The notes beneath the pieces were generated by a model. That model was not told the DNA's origin. It saw only the letters and a list, made by a program, of their open reading frames with translations, and did not search any database. Of a DNA stretch of 11,652 bases, positions 1 to 6,480 are shown in pieces. The DNA is from CAZTZY01 sp964617765 (GTDB lineage: Bacteria; Pseudomonadota; Gammaproteobacteria; Pseudomonadales; DT-91). Where the stretch lies: positions 1-11,652 of the forward strand of contig CAZTZY010000091.1 of the NCBI GenBank assembly GCA_964617765.1. Direction: 5' to 3'. The translations under genes and the position numbers were made by a program. Each line of letters opens with the position of its first letter. Position 1 is the stretch's first letter.

Positions 1-1036
1 GAAAAATAAGCAGCAGGGAGGCTGCAATAAAAATAATATTTCTTTGTGAATCGATAGTGGCACTTTGTACTGTCACTTTTTGGGATTTCTCGGTGACAAT
101 TTCTTGCTGGGAATGAATTTGTTCTTCCTGCTGATTAAGTGTACTTTGTTTATTCTTTATTTGAATTTCAAGGGCTTTAACCAACTCTCCGCGATCGTTA
201 AGTAATACCTTGCTATTGTCCAGATTGGCTTTTACTTCATGAAGCTCTTCATTCAGTAAATTCAACTGTGATTGCTGTGCATTAAATTGCGCTGTTTGTA
301 ATTCAAGTTGTTTATTGATGCTTTCTGTTTTAGTTTTAAGTAACAGGATTTCGGCATTTTTATTATCTATTTCAGCCAGCTTTAGAGATAAAGCCTCTTT
401 TTTTTGCTCTACCTCTTTTTTGATTTTTCCCAATAAAAATTCCATTTCCTTGTACAGTGTAGCAACTTCAATCTCAGTGCCTCCATGAAGTAATACATCG
501 TTCGAAATTTTTAATCCTTCATAAACTATATTGCTTTTGTTCACCTCAAAAGATAATGAATCCGGTTTGGGTTTTGTGAAGTTTATCATGATAATTTTGG
601 GATCCGTGGCATTGTCTGAAATCAGCAATGTTCCGGATCGAGTGAGTGTAGAAGCAATTTCCGGTAGTAGGGTATTTTTTGTTGATGCAACTACAAGTAC
701 ATGTTGGATGTTACTAATAATAAAATTCGAAGAGTGGGTGGTAACTACTTTTTTTCCACGAATATTGATATCTGGCGCAATGCCGTTAAATTCATTATAG
801 AAGCTACCCATATCACCCACAAAATGAACATGGAATTCTGTTATTTGGCTCTCGTTAGGCCAGCTTGTATGTTTCATGAAATTATAGAGTAAAGCAGCCT
901 TTGCCTTATTTTCAGATAATTCAGGTGCTGATGGCGCTGCATTGCTCAATACGGGAGGCAACAGAGCCAAGATAAATAACACAATACGAAAGACAAAAAC
1001 TATTTTCGAAAAGGAATTTCGAGATGATGAAGTCAC
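1..1036 (-). CDS. YfiR-domain (DUF4154) coiled-coil membrane signalling protein, N-terminal part
   Basis: The minus strand is open for 345 codons and leaves the window at base 1, so the C-terminus is missing. Start: the first start codon after an in-frame stop is GTG at 1036-1034; its ribosome site is weak and a second GTG lies 18 codons in. Residues 11-34 form a hydrophobic signal peptide or anchor ending near SNAA. Residues 45-185 match the YfiR/DUF4154 pattern: KAALLYNF..TSWP at the front, GTLLISDN in the middle, and FEVN followed by GLKISNDVLLHGG at the end. Residues 190-320 are rich in E, K, Q and L with no proline, which reads as a long coiled coil. A hydrophobic run (IIFIAASLLLIF) starts at 334 and is cut by the edge. 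YfiR-like domains are periplasmic and often linked to c-di-GMP or kinase signalling. By architecture I infer a sensor kinase or diguanylate cyclase, but the output domain is not in view. Confidence 0.8.
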   Translation of the reverse strand, partial: MTSSSRNSFSKIVFVFRIVLFILALLPPVLSNAAPSAPELSENKAKAALLYNFMKHTSWPNESQITEFHVHFVGDMGSFYNEFNGIAPDINIRGKKVVTTHSSNFIISNIQHVLVVASTKNTLLPEIASTLTRSGTLLISDNATDPKIIMINFTKPKPDSLSFEVNKSNIVYEGLKISNDVLLHGGTEIEVATLYKEMEFLLGKIKKEVEQKKEALSLKLAEIDNKNAEILLLKTKTESINKQLELQTAQFNAQQSQLNLLNEELHEVKANLDNSKVLLNDRGELVKALEIQIKNKQSTLNQQEEQIHSQQEIVTEKSQKVTVQSATIDSQRNIIFIAASLLLIF

Positions 1037-1200
1037 TAAGCTAAATCCATTATTTATAGAAGATTTTTCTGAAGGCGTGTCCTGTAGTGATTATAGTTTT
1101 AATAATTTTCTACGCCACTTTATAGGGTGAAATAACTGTAATAGTAATCTGTATGGAAAAGGATGGAGTGAAGCGGGTTATATGAGTCAGGAGCAGACTT

Positions 1201-2214
1201 TTAAAGTTTAATGGATAAATTATCCAAATGGCGTGAACTGAATAATTTTCCCCGAACGGCTTTTCTAAATGCACTGGGTGTTTGTTGCGTATGATGCTTA
1301 AAAACTGCTGAAAGATGAGAGGCATCCACATAACCAATAAGCTCGGCAATATCCTGAATGTTCAGATTGGTAAATTGCAGCAACTCTTTCGCATTATTTA
1401 CCCGCAGATACTGTTGATATTGTAAAGGAGTATAACCATTTGCAGATCGAAAACGACGCTGTAATGTTTTACTTGATATTCCAGCTTTAGCGGCTTGCTC
1501 GGTAAAGTTGATTTCTTCTGAATAGTTGCGATGGATAAAATCCTGGATTTCCGCAACCAGTTCATCCTGGTGAGGCGTATGAGGACTTTCATCAAATAAA
1601 TGGCTGTCATAGGCGCGGCGAATTTCAGGTGAAAACTGGCTTTCAACACGTTTGGCGATGGCAGAAGAAAAACCTTTTTCAATAAAATGTATTGTCAGGT
1701 CTGCGATTGAGTTGACGCTGCCAACGCAAAAAATATTACCGGATTGAGTGATTAAATGTTGACGTTTCCACCTGACATTTGGATATATTTTCTCCATTAA
1801 ATCAAAATAAAACCAATGTGTTGTGGCGGGTTTATTATCTAATACATTAGCTTGAGCAAGAAAACTGCTGCCAGTACCTACAGCACAAATTTTAGTTTCA
1901 GGGATTATGATGGATTTTATCCATTCGCAAATTGCAAGGTTTTGGTTAAGGGTATTGATTGGGTTGCGCCATAAACCTGGAATGATCAATAAGTCAGTTT
2001 GAATGATATCGCTAATTAATGTATCAGGAATTAATTTTAACCCACCGCTTGTAATTACCGGATCCATTGTCAAGGCAGCCAATTTAATTTCCAGAGGTTT
2101 ATTATTTTTGGATTGCGAACGCCATATATCGTCAGCAGCATTAAGCATTTCCAGTGGCAATGAAATGCTACTGGCCATAATGTTAGGGAAGATTAAAAAA
2201 GTAACGTGTTTCAT
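1201..2214 (-). CDS. GlxA-type AraC-family transcriptional regulator
   Basis: This 337-residue protein has the two-part layout of GlxA/FtrA-type regulators. Residues 1-185 form a DJ-1/PfpI-like (class I glutamine amidotransferase-like) domain. It opens with HVTFLIFPNIMASSISLPLEML and contains LLIIPGLW (75-82) and the family signature PATTHW (129-134). Residues 215-320 form the AraC DNA-binding domain with two helix-turn-helices, about 235-256 and 283-305 (IQDIAELIGYVDASHLSAVFK). The nucleophile-elbow position that is often Cys in this family appears to be Gly here (VGTGSSFLA, 112-120), with a Cys three residues earlier at 110. The domain is therefore more likely a ligand sensor than an enzyme. 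The gene is divergent from fabY, and the shared intergenic region holds a candidate operator. I see no strong ribosome site before the ATG. The ligand and targets are unknown; control of itself or of fabY is an inference. Confidence 0.88.
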   Translation of the reverse strand: MKHVTFLIFPNIMASSISLPLEMLNAADDIWRSQSKNNKPLEIKLAALTMDPVITSGGLKLIPDTLISDIIQTDLLIIPGLWRNPINTLNQNLAICEWIKSIIIPETKICAVGTGSSFLAQANVLDNKPATTHWFYFDLMEKIYPNVRWKRQHLITQSGNIFCVGSVNSIADLTIHFIEKGFSSAIAKRVESQFSPEIRRAYDSHLFDESPHTPHQDELVAEIQDFIHRNYSEEINFTEQAAKAGISSKTLQRRFRSANGYTPLQYQQYLRVNNAKELLQFTNLNIQDIAELIGYVDASHLSAVFKHHTQQTPSAFRKAVRGKLFSSRHLDNLSIKL

Positions 2215-2242
2215 TATTTGAGACTAATAGATTGCTGTCTTG

Positions 2243-2274
2243 AATGCCATTAATTATGTCGCAAATGACATTAA
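2243..2274. promoter_or_regulatory. Candidate AraC-type operator: two direct repeats 21 bp apart
   Basis: AATGCCATTAA (2243-2253) recurs as AATGACATTAA (2264-2274), identical at 10 of 11 positions and offset by exactly 21 bp, two helical turns. Each half is also a short palindrome, AATG-N-CATT. AraC-family proteins classically bind direct half-sites with this spacing. The repeats lie in the 122-bp gap between the AraC-type gene and fabY. The right half overlaps the proposed fabY -35 hexamer by four bases, as in activator sites of this family. That the neighbouring regulator binds here is an inference. Confidence 0.5.
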
Positions 2275-2298
2275 AATATTTGTATTTATGCTTACAAT
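2271..2298 (+). promoter_or_regulatory. Possible sigma-70 promoter for fabY
   Basis: TTAAAA (2271-2276, 4 of 6 consensus bases), a 16-bp spacer and TACAAT (2293-2298, 5 of 6) would start transcription near 2305 and leave a leader of about 32 bases containing the AAGGA ribosome site at 2318-2322. A perfect TATAAT at 2310-2315 also exists. It has no good -35, and it would start the RNA near 2322 and cut off the ribosome site, so I favour the upstream pair. Confidence 0.35.
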
Positions 2299-2336
2299 TC
2301 ACGCAACTTTATAATTGAAGGATGAAATGACAGCAT

Positions 2337-4190
2337 ATGCTGAGATTACCTGTAATAGTGGGTTTTGGTGGAATTAATGCAGCGGGTCGCACTTCTTTTC
2401 ATCATGCCCATAATCGCATGATCTATGATGTACTTTCTCCCGTTAAACAAGCTAAAACCATTCAGTCACTTTCTGCTTTAACCCAAATATCTCCAGAAAA
2501 CACGCAACTTATTTTAAACAGTACTTTAGTGCGCAAAATTGAAGAGGCACATTTTGATACTGAAAATATCCCATGGAATCGTCGCTTTCCTGTATTTGGC
2601 ACCGAGAAACCTATAAGCCTTGTGACAACTGCCAGCGCTATTCCCGATAATATCCCTGATCACTGGACTATTTTTGATCTGGGCGATAAAAAAGTTCGTG
2701 TGGATATCGATGGTGATACTGAATTATTACTGCCATGGTTTATGCGTGCCACCGTTCGTTCAGCTGGCCAGCTACCTTCAGGTTTTGATCCAAGTGCTAC
2801 TTATCAATCACGCAATCACCCTCGTGGCATTCAAATGACAGTTTTTGGTGCTTCAGATGCCTTGCAATCCATGGGGATAGATTGGGATGTTATTCGCAAT
2901 AGAGTAGCCCCTGACTTGGTCAGTGTTTATGCTGGCTCCGGTATGGGGCAAATGGATGGTAATAGCAGTGGGGGCATGATGAAGTCTCGCCTCACGGGTA
3001 AAAAAGTTACTTCCAAGCATTGTCCTTTCAGTTTTGCAGAAATGCCGGCGGACTTTATCAATGCCTATCTTTTAGGGTCAGTGGGGAGCACGGGTACGAG
3101 CATGGGGGCTTGCGCATCTTTTTTATATAATCTGCGCATGGGTATTGCTGATATTCAAAGCGGCCGAGCGCGTGTTGCTATTATTGGAAATGCAGAAGCC
3201 CCTATATTGCCAGAGATTATGGAAGGATATTCTGCCATGGGTGCATTGGCGACTGATGATAATTTGCGTGAGCTCGATGGTTTGCCTTCGGATGCCCCCG
3301 TTAATTATCGTCGAGCTTGTCGTCCATTTTCTTCCAATAAAGGTTTTACTATTGCCGAATCAGCACAATTTATTGTTTTGTTTGATGATGCATTGGCAAT
3401 TGAAATGGGTGCGACTATTTATGGTGCAGTTTCGGATGTGTTTGTTAACGCGGATGGCTATAAAAAATCCATTTCAGCACCGGGCATAGGAAATTATGTG
3501 ACTGTTGCTAAAGCCATGGCTGCTGCTCGATCGATTGTTGGTGATAAAGCTTTTAAGGAACGCTCATTTTTTCAGGCTCATGGAACAGGTACCCCACAAA
3601 ATCGAGTGACTGAATCCCACATTATTAATGAATCTGCAAAAATTTTCGGTATTGAAAAATGGTTAGTAGGTGCGGTGAAATCCTACCTGGGACATTCTAT
3701 CGGATGTGCCGCTGGTGATCAGATTGTGACATCTTTAGGCATATGGGATAGTGGTTTTTTCCCTGGCATAACGACTATTGATCATTTGGCCGATGATGTT
3801 CATCACTCCAATCTCAATATTTCCAATACCCATACAGAAGTGGGTGATAAAGGTTTGGATCTTGGCATTATCAATGCAAAAGGATTTGGAGGTAACAATG
3901 CCACTGCAGTTTTATTGGCACCGCATATTGTTCAATCCATGCTTGCCAAGCGTTATGGAAAGTCTGCAATGGCTGAATATAAAAACTTGAATGAAGTAGT
4001 CAGTGACAAGGCACAGGCGTATGATGCGTCAGCTTGTGAAGGTAAGGCAGAAACCATTTATAAATTTGATTATCAGGTTTGCCATGGCGATAATGTGCAC
4101 CTTTCACCAACACATTTATCTATTGATGGATTTAAACAACCCGTCTCTTTAGAGATAAGTTCACCCTATGCTGGGTTGCTCGAGGAATAA
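2337..4190 (+). CDS. fabY: FabY-type beta-ketoacyl-ACP synthase
   Basis: This 617-residue thiolase-fold ketosynthase resembles Pseudomonas aeruginosa FabY, a roughly 630-residue enzyme that condenses acetyl-CoA with malonyl-ACP to begin fatty acid synthesis in place of FabH. The opening RLPVIVGFGGINAAGR is typical of that family. The Cys-His-His triad is visible: Cys259 in SMGACASF, His415 in QAHGTGTP and His453 in YLGHSIGCAAG, with Lys448 just before the last. The C-terminus carries GIINAKGFGGNNA. The long N-terminal section (1-190), absent from FabF/FabB, also fits FabY. Start: the ATG at 2337 is the only option, because TGA lies in frame at 2328-2330. AAGGA is 14 bases upstream, which is unusually far. 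The next gene begins 8 bases after the stop. Whether this organism also has fabH cannot be seen here. A secondary-metabolite or polyunsaturated fatty acid ketosynthase is less likely, since no ACP or other synthase domain is nearby. Confidence 0.9.
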   Translation: MLRLPVIVGFGGINAAGRTSFHHAHNRMIYDVLSPVKQAKTIQSLSALTQISPENTQLILNSTLVRKIEEAHFDTENIPWNRRFPVFGTEKPISLVTTASAIPDNIPDHWTIFDLGDKKVRVDIDGDTELLLPWFMRATVRSAGQLPSGFDPSATYQSRNHPRGIQMTVFGASDALQSMGIDWDVIRNRVAPDLVSVYAGSGMGQMDGNSSGGMMKSRLTGKKVTSKHCPFSFAEMPADFINAYLLGSVGSTGTSMGACASFLYNLRMGIADIQSGRARVAIIGNAEAPILPEIMEGYSAMGALATDDNLRELDGLPSDAPVNYRRACRPFSSNKGFTIAESAQFIVLFDDALAIEMGATIYGAVSDVFVNADGYKKSISAPGIGNYVTVAKAMAAARSIVGDKAFKERSFFQAHGTGTPQNRVTESHIINESAKIFGIEKWLVGAVKSYLGHSIGCAAGDQIVTSLGIWDSGFFPGITTIDHLADDVHHSNLNISNTHTEVGDKGLDLGIINAKGFGGNNATAVLLAPHIVQSMLAKRYGKSAMAEYKNLNEVVSDKAQAYDASACEGKAETIYKFDYQVCHGDNVHLSPTHLSIDGFKQPVSLEISSPYAGLLEE

Positions 4191-4198
4191 ATTATTTA

Positions 4199-4630
4199 AT
4201 GAATCAACAGGCGCAAGAATTGGGAAATTTGTGTAAACAGATTTCGCTTAATCTGGTTCAGGAAAATATCCATTCGGATGTGCATTTAATGGGTGATATT
4301 TTACCGGATGACACACTTGTACTTTCGGCTGATTGTCGCTTTGATGATCATAAACCCGCTAGACTGGCAGTTAATTTTCTTGAGCAAAGCTTTGAGGTTT
4401 CAGGGGTTGTGGAGCATTGCGACAAGATCGGCTCAACTTTTTTACTGACCTTTAAATTACATCATCACAATCATCTTCAGACTCGCATGCTTTTACAGCT
4501 CTCTGAAATTGAACAGTATCGACATTTTCTCTTGTCGCAAGGCAGGGATATAACAATTGAAGATGCTGCGTGCGAATGGGTGGCAAGATTTGCAGAAGAA
4601 TTTGCTGCAGAGTTTGATGCTGGACAATAG
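4199..4630 (+). CDS. Unrecognised 143-residue protein downstream of fabY
   Basis: I cannot assign a function. It starts 8 bases after fabY stops, with GAGG inside the end of fabY (4182-4185), so the two are probably co-transcribed and perhaps translationally coupled. The protein is acidic overall, soluble, and has no signal peptide or membrane segment. Residues 30-88 look like alternating strands. They are followed by a His-rich turn HHHNH (88-92). Residues 100-138 are predicted helices with a pattern I have seen at the end of other small proteobacterial proteins: an EIEQYR start, GRDITIEDAA in the middle and EWVARFAEEF at the end. A regulatory or accessory role for FabY is only suggested by position. 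The 3' end overlaps an inverted repeat. It could also be a small adaptor or DNA-binding-associated protein; nothing visible decides this. Confidence 0.8.
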   Translation: MNQQAQELGNLCKQISLNLVQENIHSDVHLMGDILPDDTLVLSADCRFDDHKPARLAVNFLEQSFEVSGVVEHCDKIGSTFLLTFKLHHHNHLQTRMLLQLSEIEQYRHFLLSQGRDITIEDAACEWVARFAEEFAAEFDAGQ

Positions 4631-4670
4631 CTCTCCCGATGTTAGCAAGTTCCTGAGCATGATATTGTCC
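4622..4670. repeat. Inverted repeat (stem-loop) spanning the stop codon at 4628-4630
   Basis: GGACAATA (4622-4629) pairs perfectly with TATTGTCC (4663-4670). The stem extends inward as GCTC (4630-4633) with GAGC (4655-4658) if four bases on the 3' side (4659-4662) bulge, leaving a 21-base loop. The downstream sequence is only mildly T-rich with no clean T run. It could be a weak terminator or attenuator, an RNA-stability element, or a protein site for the SRPBCC gene that follows. Confidence 0.4.
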
Positions 4671-4746
4671 TTCATTGCTTTCATATTTCTGCTAGTGTAT
4701 TTTCCTGAAATTATTTATCGTTAATTTTACCTTATGGAGTTTTAGC

Positions 4747-5244
4747 ATGGCGCGTGAAGCGATTTACGAAGTGATCATTGATATGCCGCGCGAGCAAGCG
4801 TGGAGCATTATGAAGGATATAACTATTCCGCATAAATATGTTCCTGGCTTGATTAAAACAGAAATGCATACTGAGCAAAAAACCGGAGTGGGAGCAAGTC
4901 GCCGTGTATTTAAAAAAATGATGGCGATGGATGAAACTGTGACTGAATGGAATGAAGGTTATGGATTCAGGATTCGTTTGCACGATGGCGCCAAGGATAA
5001 ACCATTCCCTCATTCATACTTCATTTATAAGATTGAAGATGCTGCAGGTGGAAAAACCCGTTTTACTGCGACCATGGGTTATAGTTTTCCTTTTGGATGG
5101 ATAGGTAACTTGCTTGATAGCTTTATCATTTTTCCTATAGTGCGTAGCGAGATCCGCGCTGTTGCATTAGCGGTAAAGCACTTTTATGAAACTGGTACAA
5201 CGCCAACTTCTGCTGATATTAAACGCTTAAAGAATATTGCCTGA
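4747..5244 (+). CDS. SRPBCC (START/polyketide-cyclase-like fold) family protein
   Basis: This 165-residue protein fits the SRPBCC helix-grip fold. An opening strand (EAIYEVIIDMP) leads to a helix with the usual AWSIMKDITIPHKYVPGL pattern. A run of strands (about 48-110) follows, then a long C-terminal helix (about 124-148, IIFPIVRSEIRAVALAVKHFYE) that would cover the cavity. Proteins of this fold bind hydrophobic ligands such as lipids, or act as cyclases or hydrolases; the ligand is not deducible here. No signal peptide is present, so it is probably cytoplasmic. The start is well supported by GGAG at 4736-4739, seven bases before the ATG. It lies 116 bases after the previous gene, a gap that holds an inverted repeat, so it may have its own promoter. 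Its place between fabY and an acyltransferase suggests a lipid-related ligand, which is an inference. Confidence 0.8.
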   Translation: MAREAIYEVIIDMPREQAWSIMKDITIPHKYVPGLIKTEMHTEQKTGVGASRRVFKKMMAMDETVTEWNEGYGFRIRLHDGAKDKPFPHSYFIYKIEDAAGGKTRFTATMGYSFPFGWIGNLLDSFIIFPIVRSEIRAVALAVKHFYETGTTPTSADIKRLKNIA

Positions 5245-5308
5245 CCCTTGTATTTGCTGATTTAACTGAAGAAAATCTCAGCATAATAATAATTATAAAA
5301 GGTGAGTA

Positions 5309-5878
5309 ATGATCAATAGCGCGGCTCTTTCTTTGTTACGGCAGAGAAATTCACAGTCCAGATTAACGTTACCTTCGCCTTCAGAATCGGAACTTATTGA
5401 GATTTTCAAGTCAGCTGTCAGGGTGCCTGATCATGCGCGTCTACAGCCCTGGCGTTTTTTATTGATCGAAGGCGAGGCTAGAGACAAGCTGGGCGTGCTG
5501 TTTGTAGAAGCACAACTCCGTATTGAGCCAGAGTTAACTGCCGAAAAACAGCAAAAGCTTTTGAATAATCCCCTGCGTGCCCCACTTATTATTACAGTTA
5601 TTGCGAATGTGATTGAGCATCCTAAAGTACCAGCTATTGAACAATTGCTTTCTGCAGGTTGTGCAGCGTTAAATATATTATTGGCAGTTGAAGCATTGGG
5701 TTATGCAGGAATATGGCGAACGGGCGCTATGGCCTATGATGATTATGTTCAACAACGATTGGGTTTGAGTGAAATGGAAACGATTATTGGGTTTATCTAT
5801 GTGGGTACTCGGGAAGGAGACTCCAAGCCATTGAACGATATTGATGTTAAACCATTGATGACGTATTGGCCTGATTAA
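5309..5878 (+). CDS. YdjA-like nitroreductase-family flavoprotein
   Basis: At 189 residues this matches the compact nitroreductases typified by E. coli YdjA (about 183 residues), which bind FMN as dimers and use NAD(P)H. Visible family features are the Arg/Ser-rich start (LLRQRNSQSRL), VRVPDHARLQPWRFLLIEGE (about 37-56), FRAPLIITV-like RAPLIITVIAN, the SAGCAALNILLA helix, GYAGIWRTGA and the closing GFIYVGT. The physiological substrate of this subfamily is not settled, so none is proposed. The ATG is preceded by AGGTGA at a good distance. The gene lies 64 bases after the SRPBCC gene and only 5 bases before the acyltransferase, consistent with one transcript. I do not assign the symbol ydjA, because orthology cannot be tested from the sequence alone. 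Confidence 0.87.
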   Translation: MINSAALSLLRQRNSQSRLTLPSPSESELIEIFKSAVRVPDHARLQPWRFLLIEGEARDKLGVLFVEAQLRIEPELTAEKQQKLLNNPLRAPLIITVIANVIEHPKVPAIEQLLSAGCAALNILLAVEALGYAGIWRTGAMAYDDYVQQRLGLSEMETIIGFIYVGTREGDSKPLNDIDVKPLMTYWPD

Positions 5879-5883
5879 TTATT

Positions 5884-6477
5884 ATGACAAGAACGTTTAT
5901 AAATACCCCGATTGTTAGCCCGTGTTTACATGCTATTGCAATATTTTTTGCCTGGTTGCTACGCTGGAAAATGCCGAGTGAAGTTCCGGATTTAAAAAAG
6001 GCCATTTTTATTGGTGCGCCGCACACCAGTAATTGGGATTTTTTTGTCATGATGATGGCAGTTCTTATTTACCGTTTAGATATAAAGTGGGTTGGTAAAC
6101 ATACTTTGTTCAAAGGTCCCATGGGGCCAATCGCAAGGTGGTTTGGAGGCATACCTATTGATCGAACAGTCAGGCATCACTTTGTTGATCAAATGGTTGA
6201 TCATTTTAACCATACCGAAAAAACCTTGCTGGTTATAGCTCCCGAGGGAACCCGTAAACCCGTCGAAAATTGGCATAAAGGTTTTTATTACATGGCAATA
6301 AATGCACATATTCCTATTGTATTAACTTATATGGATTATAAAAAACGAGAAGTAGGAATTGGAGCAGTTGAAATACCTTCAGGGAATATTGAAGAAGACA
6401 TGCTGAGGTATCGAAAGTTCTATGCTACTAAAACTGGCAAAAATCCCCGTAACTATCATGGTTATATAGAGGGATAG
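5884..6477 (+). CDS. PlsC-family lysophospholipid acyltransferase
   Basis: This 197-residue protein has the ordered motifs of the glycerolphosphate acyltransferase family. Motif I is HTSNWD (His47 to Asp52, HX4D), the catalytic pair. Motif II is GGIPIDR (88-94) and motif III is PEGTR (120-124). A HKGFYYMA segment follows, and motif IV is IPIVLTY. The family moves an acyl chain from acyl-ACP or acyl-CoA to a lysophospholipid or related acceptor at the inner membrane. A short hydrophobic stretch (about 14-27) before motif I could be a membrane anchor. It is shorter than E. coli PlsC (about 245 residues) and belongs to a small subgroup whose acceptor I cannot name. It starts 5 bases after the nitroreductase stop with no clear ribosome site, so translational coupling is likely. 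It ends 3 bases from the convergent cmoB, leaving no room for a separate terminator. Confidence 0.87.
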   Translation: MTRTFINTPIVSPCLHAIAIFFAWLLRWKMPSEVPDLKKAIFIGAPHTSNWDFFVMMMAVLIYRLDIKWVGKHTLFKGPMGPIARWFGGIPIDRTVRHHFVDQMVDHFNHTEKTLLVIAPEGTRKPVENWHKGFYYMAINAHIPIVLTYMDYKKREVGIGAVEIPSGNIEEDMLRYRKFYATKTGKNPRNYHGYIEG

Positions 6478-6480
6478 CAT

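Noticed and set aside
531..1130. Several plus-strand open frames of 62-89 codons
   Set aside because: They lie antisense to the YfiR-domain gene, whose minus-strand frame is continuous and matches a known family; the plus-strand frames have no recognisable protein features.
2310..2315. Perfect TATAAT as the main fabY -10
   Set aside because: No fitting -35, and the predicted start would remove the ribosome site; kept only as an alternative in the promoter entry.
3145..3990. 114- and 70-codon frames inside fabY
   Set aside because: They are alternate-frame shadows of a gene with intact catalytic motifs and no frameshift.
4675..4703. TTGCTT-17-TATTTT as a promoter for the SRPBCC gene
   Set aside because: The -35 matches only three of six consensus bases and AT-rich DNA gives such pairs by chance; not strong enough to list.
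5256..5282. GCTGA/TCAGC inverted repeat after the SRPBCC gene as a terminator
   Set aside because: Only five base pairs with a 17-base loop and followed by A/T-mixed sequence with no T run; too weak to call.
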